Assembly: GCA_016748015.1 (NCBI GenBank)
Contig: JAAOMT010000618.1
Location: 3,301-67,300, forward strand
Length of the DNA: 64,000 nucleotides
Source of the DNA: Geosiphon pyriformis
Lineage: Eukaryota; Glomeromycota; Glomeromycetes; Archaeosporales; Geosiphonaceae
Reading direction: 5' to 3'
Shown here: piece by piece, positions 46,369 to 59,053 of the stretch
How positions within the stretch are numbered: position 1 is the stretch's first letter
Layout of the letters: each line of letters starts with the position of its first letter
Translations under genes and position numbers: made by a program
The notes under the pieces: generated by a model
Database searches by the model: none
Told to the model about the DNA's origin: nothing
Seen by the model: only the letters and a program-made list of their open reading frames with translations

Positions 46369-49300
46369 CTGTATTTAAACATTTTATTAAAAGTGATTTT
46401 ACCTCAAGCAGTATTCTTAGTTTAAAGATTAATAAGCTTATAATTTATTCGGATTCTTTAGCAAGGTTGTTGATAAGTTGAAAAAAGAAGTAGTTTTGAA
46501 AAAAAGTACTACATAGATAATATTGATATGTCTGGTAATTTGGAGTATTAAATTGGTGTAAATAATAATATGTTTTCTAACTTAATGTCTCTTTAGACTT
46601 ATAAGCCTATTAATATTAAAACTAATCCTTTAAAAACAGCTGAATAGCTGGTTGGATTGGTTTCTTGTAATATTACTTTATTTAATGTTATTTAAAAAAT
46701 ATCATCTTTGGATAAGTTTTCTTCTGTTGTATTAATTTAGCATAGTCTAAATTGGCTTAAGTAGCTGGTTACATATAAAAAATACATAAACTAAATTTAG
46801 TACTGAAATACTTAATTTGTTTCTAATTTCTAGATAGTAATTGAGTTTTGCTTATTAAATCTAATAATAATAATAAAATAAAGAATTTTAGTTCTAATAA
46901 AGGAAGCATAATAAAGAGTCTTTTAGAACAATCTTATTGCAAAATTGTTTTGAATTATTTGGTAGTTGAAAAGGAGTTAATTTTGAAACCAGATAAAATA
47001 AAGCTTGAGATGAATAATATTATAATAAAATAGACAAGAAAGCAGAAAGTGTTTTTAGTTTTGTCTGATTTGTGGTTTTATTAATATGTATTTTTAACCC
47101 ATATAAAAGTTAAAGTCTTTTTTGATGTAATAAACAATATCAACATAAAAAAATTAGGTCAAGTAATTAGTGGACTGCTTAATAACAAATCTGCTAAGTT
47201 TTTTAACATATTAAATAAATTTTGAAACATTGTGATAAAAAAGTAGTGAAATGTCTTTTGGATTTATTAAACTATTGTTTGGCTTTTAACAATATTTTAG
47301 CTCCTTAAAAAAAAACATAAGTTTTAATAATTCTTAAGTTTTATAAGTAAGATAACATTTTTATTAATATATAACTTATTGAATTAATTAAAACAACTAA
47401 GAAAATTTTGTCCAAAATTCTGTTAAATCAAATTTTTTTTATTTGTAATAAATTTAATATTCTTAGTGATAATAATTTCTTGGTTTTGAAAAGTATATTA
47501 ACTTAGTTTTTAGTATTTATTATTAGTTTAATAGTAAAGAATACTTTAAAGAAGAGCTAAAAAATTTGATTTGTTTTACAAAATATATATAAAGCTTATG
47601 ATTTGATTAGATAGCATTATTTAAAGACTAATTTAAGACATATTAAAATATATAACAAATTTATTAAATTTTTTAATAATATATATATGGACAGAATTAA
47701 CAAGATAATACAAATTTTGCTTTTTTAAATAATTATAGAATACATAATAAATTGAATTAAGATAAAGTATTTTTACTGTTTCTTTAAAAAAATTTTTATG
47801 ATTTTTTATAAATTAAAAAGCATAAGTATTTATATAGATATAAGATTAATACAAATTTTGTAATGAAAACAAACAAAATAAAAATTAGTAAGAACAAATT
47901 TTTATTTTTTGTAGTTAGTGCTTTTGTTGATAATATAATTTAGATAAAAAATGCTTAAGTTTTTATACAATACATTTTAGATATTGTTAGTAAATTTTTT
48001 AAAATTAATAATATTTATATCAACAATAACAAGACAGTAACAATTTTTATTAACCAAAGAGTTATAAAAGCTTCTTTGTATATTAGTAATTAACCAATTT
48101 TTATTGTTAAATATAGCAAATTATATAGATATCTTGGAATTTTTTGTTGATAAAAGACATATCTAAGCCAAGTTTTACTAAAGTATATTTAGATATTAAG
48201 TTTTTTTCAAATATAGTTCTTAGAAAAACATTATTAAATAAACAGTTTTTTTATTTAGTTTTAATAATTTGCAGCTTATTGTTAATTATTAAACATAATT
48301 TAACTTTATATCTAAAAGTATATATTAAAAGTAAGATATTATGTTAAGAAAAGAGCTTAAATTTAAAGCCAATTTGCCAAAGAATTTTCTTAACAAAACT
48401 TTGTATTACTTATCTTTGTATAGTTTAATGTCTTTTAAATAAGTATAAGCAAACCAAAATAGCTTTAGTAATTGATTTTTTTAATGCTATAGAGGTTTTT
48501 GGCTAGTTATTTGAATATTGTTTTTTGAATTTGCAAATTTTGAATTAGACATCTATAAATTTACTATAGTACTTAATCAAATTAAGAATCAGCTTAATAA
48601 ATAATTTTTTAATAAGAGTTGTGAAAATTTTTTTTGACAACAAAATTTCTTTAGCCAATAATTTGCTTAATGTGTTTAATAGTTCTGGTCGTTTTTTGAT
48701 GTTTAAAATATTGGAAAATTTCTATTATTTTTATATGGTTTGTTTTTTGAAGACAGTTTGCTAAATAAACATAGATTAATTATAAATTAAAAAACTTTTC
48801 AGTATTAAAAAAAATTAAGTTCAAAGAGTTTAATACTGTTGTAATTTAAGAAAGCTTTGGTTTATATAAGTAATATTACTGTTAAAACTGATGTAATTGC
48901 TATCAATTTTGGCTGTTTATATTTTTTTTGTTTAAGAAAATTTTCATATATTTATGAATATTTGCATGAGTTGTGGGCTGGAATAATTGGTATTTATATT
49001 AATAGTTTGTTAAAAACTTGGGCAATACAAAAATGATTAATAAGACAGTAGTTTATTTTTTTAATATTGAAATAAACATAAATGTTAAAGTATATAAAAT
49101 GTTGTTTTTAATAATGTTAAAACTACAAACAATTGTCTTAATATTAGAGTACATTTTCTTTTTTTATTTAGTAATTCTGTATACAAATAGCCAGGCTGTT
49201 ATAGATATATATGTATTAAAGCTTGGACTTTTTTGGTCTGATCTTTAAAACAAATATTAGATAAAAAAACATTATGTAGCTAATTTAATTAGATCAAAAA

Positions 49301-50390
49301 ACATTTTTGTAAAGTAAGTTAAAATAAAAGACCATTTAAGAAACACTAGTAATAATTAGATAAATGTTTTTATTTGTATTGCAGCACAGTCCTGTTTGGA
49401 TTTTTCTGTTAGAATTTATAAAAAATTTTTAATAGTAGATGATCAGATTATGTTAAACAATACTTATTATTTTGTTTATAATATTTATTATACTGTTTGT
49501 TGTATTCAATAAAAAGCAAATTCTAGTGCAAAAATTTTAGATGGCTTGGTTATTTAAATTATAGACTAAAGTTGTATTGTTTTAGTTAGATATTTAATTT
49601 TTTACATATTGATTAAATTCATCAGTAAAACTTTAACTGTTTTATACACATATTTAATAAAAACTGTTTATAAAAAATTATTAATTGCCATTTATAAAAA
49701 ACTTTATAACAAAAATTATTCAGATGTTTGTATTCTTAATATATAATAATGTTAAATTGTTTGATTATATTTTTATTTATTTAAAAAATGTCTCTGTGTA
49801 TTCTAAAATTTTTTTTGGTTATATTAAATTATGAAATTTTTTAGTTATGGTTTGTTCTCTGTTATTATTATTAGTATTATGTATTTTTTTAAAAAAGCTT
49901 TAAATATTAGTGTTTATGCAGTTTTATATAAAGACTTTGTTTTTAATAAATAAGTCAAAGAGACATTATTAATATTTGATAATAAGAAAAAAATTATATT
50001 AATAGTAGTTAATTTTGTTTGTTATTTGGTTAATAAATATTATAGTAAATTGTGATTATTTAGATCAAAATTCAAAATTAACATAAAAAAAGCAATCTAG
50101 TTAGTAATATAGATATAGTGTTTAATTTTTTATATAATTTATCTAATTTTTTGTTTATAAGAATAATTTATTTGCTTGGTATTATTAAATTTTTTGCTTT
50201 TAATTTTGGGTTGTATAAAACATGTTTGTTTTTTTAAGTGTAAACAATAGTGCAAAAGTTTTTATAAATAAATAGTATTATCTTAATTGGCCCAAATAGT
50301 TGATCATATATACAAAATATATAAGCTGTATTTAGTTAGAATTACTTAGTTTGTTTTTGTATATATTTTTTTTTATTAATTAATAAGTGC
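46369..50390 (+). mobile_element. LINE copy 1, 3' part (RT, RNase H), strongly decayed
   Basis: Scattered + strand matches to one LINE protein in order: NMFSNLMSL near 46570, the RT catalytic block AFVDNII near 47925-47950 (FVDD changed to FVDN, next codon Trp changed to TAG), KPSFTKVYLDIKFFSNIVL (48150-48215), RNase H end VILYTNSQAVIDIYVLKLG near 49170-49230. Stops and A/T drift are extreme. It completes the LINE interrupted by B at 21694. Confidence 0.65.
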
Positions 50391-50439
50391 AGTCTAACCA
50401 CTAATTAGCATACAAAGATAAAACAAAATATCCCAAACT

Positions 50440-53115
50440 AAATGTGGCTCATGTACTTACTACACGTGACTGACCACTCAGGGCCATCAAGACAACACTA
50501 CACACTCACCAGAATCCTATTACTATTATTCAAACCAAAAAAGAACAAACAACATCTACGCGAACTGAAACTGACAGCAAAAGATTTCATTACATTTAGC
50601 ATGCGAACAACACTATTAGATAGCAGCCTAGGCAGACCACATAGCAGAGCAAAATTCCCATCATCATCGCAAAACAAACCAATTTTTTCCATACCAATCT
50701 TAAACTTAGATCTTAACAGTTACAGATGATTATGATGGTCACCTGTAAAATAGCAAACAAACTCAACGACTAGGCTTTTTTTCTGTTACCAAAAATGGAA
50801 ACAGCTTTACCAATCCAATCTTGAAAAACAAAACTCTTGTACAAAACAGCATATATATTGACATCCAAAGCATTTGCAAGTGTGTTTAGCATTGAGGACA
50901 AAGCAGGAAAATGAGACCCTACCAAAGATTTCTACAATCCAATGTAGTTGGCCATAACCTCCAATCATAAAAGTGAATTCATAGAACAAGTAAAAGCATA
51001 ATCAGAGAATTCGACGTTACCACACATCAGACACAAAACACTTAGATAACCAATGTCATATAATCTCTTATGGACAGCCACCAGCAATCTAGTGTGAACA
51101 GTCTTTATCAAATAAGTACACAGGACAGCTGACTTTTTATTAGTAAAACCCACCAGTATATGAGAATCTGGATGCCAAACAGAAGCAATATACTCCTAAT
51201 CAATGCAATAAAGAAATGAGCTGGCCAAGACACTCACACCAGAACCAGCTTTCCATAAGACATGGCACACAATTCTGCAAACATCATGAATAAAATGCCA
51301 AGCATTACCAAAAACCACTAGACCATCTGCCACAAAAAACCTATTATAAACTCCAACTAGAAGAAACAAGCTAGATCAAGATACAACATGGGCCATAGCA
51401 TTAGTCTGATTATTACCAAACACACCAAAATATTTCTTTACTTTAACCCATCTCACAGTAATGTTTTTTAATTTGATCAAATTAGCAATATAATATCATT
51501 TCACCCAGCATCTGTTGCAAAAATCTGGTCGATCCAACTCACATTCAGACATGTATACATCCAAAACTGCTTAACTATCAGAATGAATAACAACAAAACA
51601 GGATAATGGAACACATTTCAAAGCCACAGCAATTACTTGTAATTCTGCCAGCATAGAAAACAACAGACCTTGAACCCTAACACCAATACCCAAATCAATC
51701 TCAGAGAAATAAACAGCTGCTCCGCAAGCCACACCTAATATGTCCAGACCATTCAATGACCCATCAGTGAAAATATTCAACTTCCCTGTTTAGATTTCAT
51801 GTAGGTGCTCACAAACAACCAAGAAATCACTAGAACAAAAAAAACCAAAACCATCCAACACTTCATCATTGTTTAAATCTACTAGACTACCACACATGTG
51901 CACAGAAGCCCTACTAAACCAAACTGGCACTGGACCCTTAGGGCTCAACCTCTTCCAGCAACAAAAAGTCTTCCAATCCATGACTTGAACCCACTTAGTT
52001 AGCAAACAGTCACCAAAAGCAATACCAAAACGTTTCAACAAATAGACCATGTTAAAATAGCATAAAGCACTCAGAATCTCAGACATTGAAAAATGGCCAG
52101 GCTTACAAAATGCACTAAGTAATTTGTCAACCAAAAAAACACCCATATTCAAGAAAATCCTTACAACTCCAGCCAGAAAATTGTTCAGCGGACAAACTCT
52201 CAACTTTACTGGATGGTACAAGAGATTCAAAAGAGCCCAACCTAAAACTTGCAAGTCCAAAGTGTAGTGCTCAAACAGACAACTGAGAATCCCAGGTGCA
52301 TTGGAGAAATTAATCACTAAAGCAACCTTGGCTTCAGCTTGCACTTGCTCAAAAAGCTTCAAACCATATAGAGATAAATGGTACAATGTCTCAATAGAGA
52401 AATTCTTTGGCAAAAACACCTTAGCTCTAAGTTCTTTCCTGATCATAATATCCCATTTTTGACACACACTTTTAACAACAAAACTGAATTACATATGATA
52501 GCATATAATAAGCTGAAGAACTGCTGAAACCAGGTAAAAAAACTGCTTATCCAACACTGCCTTCCTAAGAACCAAATTAGAAAAGAACCTAACATCCACA
52601 TATGCCTTGGCAAGACTTGGTTTCGAAAAGCCTTCTGTAGACAAAAAAATACCAAGATATCTATGAGATTCACCTTTTTTCACAATAGAAATGAGTTGGC
52701 CACTGATATACAAGGAGGCATCTGTTATCCTCTGATTGATAAGAATTGCCACAGTTTTGTCATTGTTAATAGAAATATTATTTATATTAAAAAATTCACT
52801 TGCAATATTTAAAATGTACTGTGTCAAGATTTGGCCATTACCAATTCAGATTGTATTATCAACAAAAACACCTGCAGCAAAAAAGGATGACATGCCACCA
52901 CTAGATTCTATCTTGCCAGACTTTGCCACAAAATTTGAATTGATCCTATAGCTACACAAATGTTCTTGTCTTTTGATTTTGCACAACAGAGGATCATAAA
53001 AAATCCTCCAGAGAAGTGAAGAAAACACTTATCCTGATCCAAACCATTGTGAACAATGTAACCATTTAACAAACCAAAATTAGTCATAATTTTATTAATT
53101 CTATTCTCATGGATA
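50440..53115 (-). mobile_element. LINE copy 2, 5'-truncated fragment (RT C-terminus, RNase H), broken
   Basis: On the minus strand, from 53115: RINKIMTNFGLLNGYIVHNG, then AAGVFVDNTI (catalytic FVDD now FVDN, followed by TGA for Trp), KGESHRYLGIFLSTEGFSKP (52670-52610), YVDVRFFSNLVLRKAVLDKQ, the long open frame 52467-51790, RNase H MNIFTDGSLNGLDILGVACG (51780), and the C-terminal CLMCGNVEFSDYAFTC (about 51020). Same family as copy 1 in opposite orientation, with less decay. 5' truncation is usual for LINEs. Confidence 0.78.
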
Positions 53116-54249
53116 TTCCCAAATTATATATTAGATAGTAATTAAACTGTATTCATTAAATAAAATAAAATAAAATTACTTAATATTGCTTTTGTATTCA
53201 AAGTTCAAAATTTGTATATTTTAATTATAATATTTTATTATACTTATAAATTAAAAATATTTATTTTGTGTTAATTTAATATAAAAATTAAAACATTATG
53301 TTAATAATAATTTTTAATAAGATTAAAATAAATAAAATCTGTAAAATAATTTACAATATTAAAATTAAAATAATTTTTAATTTATAATATAATTTATAAT
53401 ATTAATAATTTTGGCCAAATAGTTTAATTTATTATTTTTGTAATTTTTGTAATTTTTAAACTATTTTTAATTGATAATATTGTTTTAATCTTTAATTGTT
53501 GTTATTAGTAATTATAATTTAATTTTTAATTAATAATACTGGTTTATATATTTATATTATAAGATTAAATTTAATTATAAAAAATTAATAATTATAATAA
53601 TAAAAAATTATATAATTTATTTTAGTTTATATTGTATATTTAATATAATATAATTAAATTATGCATTTATGTATTTAAAAAATAATATTATAAAACACAA
53701 AATTCTATAAAATTATTTTAAGTAATAAAAAATTTCAATTATAATTATAATTAATTCATTTTTGGTTTTTAAAATTTTGTATAATATTAAAAATACCAAC
53801 TTAATTTATATAAATATTTATAAAAATTTTGTTTTTAAAAATTAGTTTGTTAAATTTTTAAAATTTTTTAATAATTCCAATATTACAAATACCAAATTAA
53901 TTAATTTTTGTTTAAAGTTTGATTGTTTAATACCAAAAAAATTTATGTGCCAAATATTAATTGTTAAATATTAAATTAAAGATAGAATATAAAAAAAAGT
54001 TTTATTAAAGCTAATAGTTTTCTGTTTATTGTGATTAAAAGTTTGGTATTTGCTGTTAATAAAAAAAAATTGTATAAATTGAGTATTTTTAAGAATTATG
54101 TAATGTATTTTAGTTTTAAATTAAGCTGTTTATTTTTTTTTAATATTAATTATAATATTTTTATAATATTAAGTATATAGATTGTCTTAATTAGCCAAAT
54201 GGCTGATTATGTATTAAAATTACATAAGCCATATTTATTTTAAAACATA
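53116..54249. other. Very A+T-rich spacer with one copy of a dispersed motif
   Basis: Almost only A/T runs with no coding signal. At 54176-54240 a third copy of the TTAGCCAAATGGCTGATTAT motif is seen (others near 46741 and 50276). Confidence 0.5.
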
Positions 54250-54390
54250 CAGTGAACTTTCTTTATAATCACACTTTTTGGTTAGCACATTTGTGGTGAC
54301 AATAGAGAAATAGGACTATAAAAAATGATTAATATCTTATCACATAATCTATATATTACATGTATAATATAATAACCAATTATATATATT

Positions 54391-55950
54391 TTATTTAAAA
54401 AAGCTATCTATTTGCAACTGTTTTTTTTCTTCTTGAACTTTAAGAACAGTATTATAAATTAATGTTCTCAAAGTTTTAAAAAAGTTTGAATTAACTTTTT
54501 TACTATACTGCTCTTCACAATAGTGCAATGTATTTTCAAGTGCAGTTTTATCTTAATGTGTAGATAGCAAAAGCAAAGGTTTATCTTCATTTTCACTTTC
54601 TAAATCTTTATTTGCATTAGAATTTCCACTATACTTGTTGTTAATAAAATCCACAATTTCATTCTCTGAGGCATAAGTGAATAATGATTCAAACTTGTTA
54701 ATATTAATAAAGTCTATTGCCAATAGCTTGTCAATATCAACATGCTCAATAAAAACTTGTATTTCTTATAGGAGTTTTTGTTCAATATCTAATAAATGGG
54801 CTGGCATTTAACTATTATTCAGAATTTCCATATGATGCTAACAGTTTTGGATTGTAGTTGTTGTTACCACTGACCACACATTAATTAGAAAGTCAACCAC
54901 ATCCTTTAATGTTACTGTTGATATTGAAATCTTGTTATTATACTGATTAATAAGATAGAAAAAAAACAACTTTTGGTATTGTGTCTTAAAAAATGCAATA
55001 ATTCCTACATGTGATGGTTGCAAATGGAATGTTGTATTGGATGGTAGGTATCTAATCATAATATTAGATAATATAGAAGGTTCTCTACCATAAAAACCAG
55101 CATTATCAAGCAATAACAAAATCTTTTTTTTCTTGTAATGCATTTTTTTATTTAATGAATTAAGCCATTCACTAAAAATATCAGTTCGCATCTATGCTTT
55201 TGAATTGTAATGATAAGTGATTGGAAGTGCATTTATATTAATATTGCAAAAACATTGTGACTTTGCAGCTTTGCCAATAATTAAAGACTGCAACTTGATG
55301 CTGCCTGTTGCATTATAAACAAAAAATATGGTAATTTGACTCTTATCACACTTGGTGCCAGAGATAGATATTGTTGCCAAAGTTGTATTTGGTGGTATTC
55401 TAAAGAATAATGCTGTCTTATTGGCATTGTAAACATTATTTAGATCATATTTGCTGATAATCTCACCCAGTTTTTCTTGTTCCTCTGGTAAAATTTCTAA
55501 GAGAACACTTTTTGTTTTACCATGCATCTTAATGTGGTGCAAATTATGACGTTTTTTGAACTTTTCTAACCAATCATCTGATGCTTTAAAGTTATTTTCT
55601 TTCAGAAACTTTTCAGCAAACTTAAGGGCTTTTGTTTGTAAAATTTTTCCAGTAAAAATGCAGTTGGTAGCTAGTGCTCCAAACATCTATTCTCCCAGTG
55701 TATTATTTATCTTTAAAAATATCTCTTTTCTGTTTTTTGTTAATTGACCAGAGTTGTCAAATATATTCTTTTCAATCTATCAATCTGATTTTGCGAGTAT
55801 CTTTGTTACAGTAAAGCAATTAATCTTTAGATTGAATATTTCAATAAGTCTATTTGCTGAATAGTCAGGATGTTCTAGTTTGTACTGGCAAAGAGACTTT
55901 TTAATCTCCAAGAAGATTGCTGCTTGCTTTTGGTTTGCATTTTTTGGCAT
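54391..55950 (-). pseudogene. pogo/Tigger transposase (HTH + DDE), dead
   Basis: ATG at 55950 (MPKNANQKQAAIFLEIKKS), HTH/CENP-B part ALKFAEKFLKENNF and ASDDWLEKFKKRHNL, DDE core 55440-54990, and a C-terminal tail ending LQIDSFFK at 54391. Catalytic region: YNANKTALFF where the family has YNADETGLFF, so the first Asp is Asn; LLLLDNAGFYG keeps the second Asp; QPSHVGIIAFFK has His for the third acid. Several stops (near 55785, 55690, 55195, 54835). The family cuts and pastes at TA sites. Confidence 0.8.
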
Positions 55951-57029
55951 GTTAATAAGAATACACTTTTTATTGCATTTTGCTTTTATAATGCGTTGAT
56001 GTATTTATTATGTCTCAAACATTATTTTGCCTTATATCTAATCGAATATATGAGGTGTTTTATGTTATATAAAGTGCCTCAGATTATAAAAAGCAGCCAA
56101 ATTATAAAAATAAAGATTTTAATCCAACTTTAGGATTTTAAGTACAAATGACAGATTCTTGGTAAAAAAAACCTAATTTCAATAATGCATCTGTGACACT
56201 TTTTGCCTCTTACCCCCAACTGATGATCAATAATAAAAACTGTCAATTTAATCCTCTGCATACTTGCATAATTACATAGAAGATAGCACAATGTCATGTT
56301 GTTAAGCCCCTCAAATACAGCAATGTCTATATCAATCATGTAAACATCACAGCTAATAGAAGTAGTTAACAATTTATTTTTCCATTCTAAAAACACTTAT
56401 TGACATGCTTCACAAGTTTATTAATTAAAAACATAATAATAAAACATAAAACATCACAATCCATTCTCGATGTTAATGAGACAACATATTGCAAATTCAT
56501 TTTATCAGTTATCTATAGTGTTGTATTGGTATTCAATGGCTAAGTCAAGATTTGTTTACAATATAAGATATCTGGAAGCTATGAGAAAGAGCCAATTGAT
56601 TGGGCAATCAAAATACATAATATAATAATTGTAATTACAGAGGTGAAGCAGAAGATATCAATTAAGGTGTGGGTCAATATATGATTCAACTTTAAAGCAT
56701 TTATGCAATATAATAAAAAACATTCCTATGACATAGTCTTATGAGAAATTGAGATGTTTGGAATAATCACTGCAAGTGATTAGATAATTATCAAAGTGGT
56801 TTTAAGTGGGATCAATGATAATAGTAAAGTTGAGGTATTGTTAAGTTTGTGCTTCCCTCTTTCCTTGCCTATTAGTGAGGCAACATTGAATAAAAACCTT
56901 TTGTGTAGTCAACTTGAAAACTTGTTTGGTCAAATCAAGTGGGATTTCGACCAACAAATTAAGTCTTAGAGTTTAGGTAAACAACAACATATGGAATTTA
57001 CTCTTACTTAAATTGTATATTGTAGTAAA

Positions 57030-57590
57030 ACTCCCTGCATTAACTGCTTTTTAATATAATTTGATCCCTTTACTCTTGTCCTATTGATGTTTTTGCCATA
57101 CTCATAGCAATAATCTAACTAATTCATTGTACCAGAATTCTCTGTATCAACTATGATTTGAAAAAATTTGACCATTTTACTCATGTCTTGATCAATGCAT
57201 TTGCCATTAAAGTAGCAATAACCTATCTAATTCATTGCTCTAGAATCTCTCACATTAGCCATCTTTTGATATAATTTGACAGCTTGATCTGTGTTCTGAT
57301 CAATGCATTTGCCATTAAAGTAGTAATGTCTTAATCAAGTTATTGCTTCAAAATTCTCTGCATTAACAGTTTTTTAATATAATTTAACCTCTTAACTTTT
57401 GTTCTAATTGATATTTTTATTATGCTAATAGCAATAACCTAAATTGTTTATTGTAGCAGAATTCTCTGTATCACTTGTCTTTTAATATAATTTAACAGCT
57501 TGACCTGTGTCCTAATTAACATCTTTGCCATGAAAGTAACAATTTCCTAATTTATCCATTGCTGTAGAGTTTCCAGCATTTAAACAGAAT
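57030..57590. repeat. Minisatellite, about 108-bp unit, five copies
   Basis: The anchor ATAATTTGAC recurs at about 57057, 57164, 57272, 57378 and 57487. Each unit also carries CTGCATTAAC..CTTTT, GTCCTAATTGATGTTTTTGC and AGCAATAACCTAATTCATTG variants. Confidence 0.75.
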
Positions 57591-57649
57591 AGATGATGAA
57601 AATCTAATTCAAGATTTTTACATTTTTAAAAAATATCTTCAAACATTTA

Positions 57650-58035
57650 TAACAATTAACATGGCAATAATATTTCAGTTTGCTTATCTCCCAATAGTCT
57701 TAATAATTGATGTAACAATAATAATTCAGTTACTTACCTCCTAATGGCTTTAACAATCAATACAACAATAATAATCAGATTCACTTATTTTTGAATGGTC
57801 TCAGTAATCAATACAACAATAATAATTCACTTATCTTTAGACAGCTATGACAATCTACATGAATATATTAATCAAATTCGCTTATCTCTAAATGGTTATG
57901 GCAATCAATGTGACAATGATAATCAGATTCACTTATTTTTGAATAGCCTCAACAATTAATGTAACAATAATAATTTATTTCACTTACCTTTAGATAGTTA
58001 TGGCAATTATCACAGCAATGCTAAATAAATTTACT
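57650..58035. repeat. Minisatellite, about 53-bp unit, seven copies
   Basis: Tandem units of the form ACAATAATAATCAGATTCAC, TTATTTTTGAATGG, CTCAACAATCAATG. It lies directly after the 108-bp array. Confidence 0.75.
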
Positions 58036-58520
58036 TAGTGGCTTGGACAATTATTCAATATTTGCCACCAAGGCAAAGCAGAGCATGCTATTTTACACCA
58101 ATTTGCTTATTGTAACTTTTAAAATTATACCAATAAAATAATAAATTAATGAATAAAGCAAACAATGATAGATTAATATAAGTCTTATTATTGCAATACT
58201 TAAATGCAAAATAGGGTCGACATTTTATAATAATATTTGGAGCACTTTTTATAATCTGAGGTATCTTACATGTCTGATTAAATATGAGATGACATCTAAT
58301 GTTTATATCTAATATTATATAATTATAGTGTGACTATAAAGAGTAGAAATTACTTATATTCTGCTATCATATTTGTGGAAATAGGGACTATAAGGAGATA
58401 TATATAGTAAAAGTGACTATAAGGAGATAATATTATATATAAATGGTTTTGGTTTTTAAAAAAATGTGATTATAAGAAAATAGTGACTATAAACAGAAAG
58501 ACTATAGAGAGAGTTCACTA

Positions 58521-59053
58521 TATATCTTATTGTATTATAGTAGATAGTAGTTGGATTTTACTTGTTTATAAATAAATAAATAAGTTTAAGTATTTTTGTA
58601 ATGTATTTAAAAAAATTTATATATATAATTGTTTTGTAATTAGGACATGAAAATAAAATTGAATAAATACCAAGAATTAAAAAAGCATATTTTATTTAAA
58701 TTAAAATAATTTTTTAATCTTTTACTTATCAAATCTTCCCATTATATCCACTACGATAGTACGATGATCATATGACTTAATTCATCGCACACCTCAAAAT
58801 GAGGAATTTTTGTCGTACTTTTATATAAAAAAAACCAGCATACTTTGCTGACTTCGCCACCTTAATCGAGATTTTGTAAGCTTAATTTTATTAATGATTT
58901 TTTTATCAAGTAATTGGTACAAAATATCCTCCCTCCTCTCAAAATGAGCTTCAATTCTGTCTTTATCTGCTATAACCTTTAATCTTTCGAAGGCTCTGAG
59001 TAACCTAAAGTGTCAAGACCGCGAGACGAACTCTGCAGCCCTATCTACCCTTG
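58521..59053. other. Spacer and ALG10 5' flank
   Basis: A+T-rich to about 58720, then sequence of more even composition that must hold the ALG10 promoter. A CTCAAAATGAG palindrome occurs twice in variant form (58793, 58937). No gene is supported. Confidence 0.4.

Larger units (their letters stand above)
56072..58266. mobile_element. Nested non-autonomous element with TIRs, TA-flanked
   Basis: The left end AAGTGCCTCAGATTATAAAA (56072) is inverted at the right end (reverse of 58266: AGATACCTCAGATTATAAAA); both ends extend to CCAAATATTATAA-like sequence and sit next to TA (56070-56071, 58267-58268). No transposase is recognised; the minus-strand open frame 56396-56130 matches nothing I know. 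It contains two minisatellites. Confidence 0.55.
54250..58520 (-). mobile_element. pogo/Tigger-type DNA transposon, inactive
   Basis: Terminal inverted repeats CAGTGAACTTTCTTTATAATC (54250) and, reversed from 58520, TAGTGAACTCTCTCTATAGTC, flanked by TA on both sides (54248-54249, 58521-58522). Subterminal GTGACTATAAGGAG-like units recur at 58328, 58386, 58411, 58466 and 58482, plausible transposase binding sites. A minus-strand transposase (54391-55950) is inside, and a second TA-flanked element sits in the 5' flank. Confidence 0.8.

Noticed and set aside
54176-54240. tRNA gene
   Set aside because: A-box-like core only; no B box, no acceptor stem or anticodon arm that folds.
57030-58035. Centromeric satellite
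   Set aside because: Only five and seven units, enclosed in a small TA-flanked element; too short to claim.
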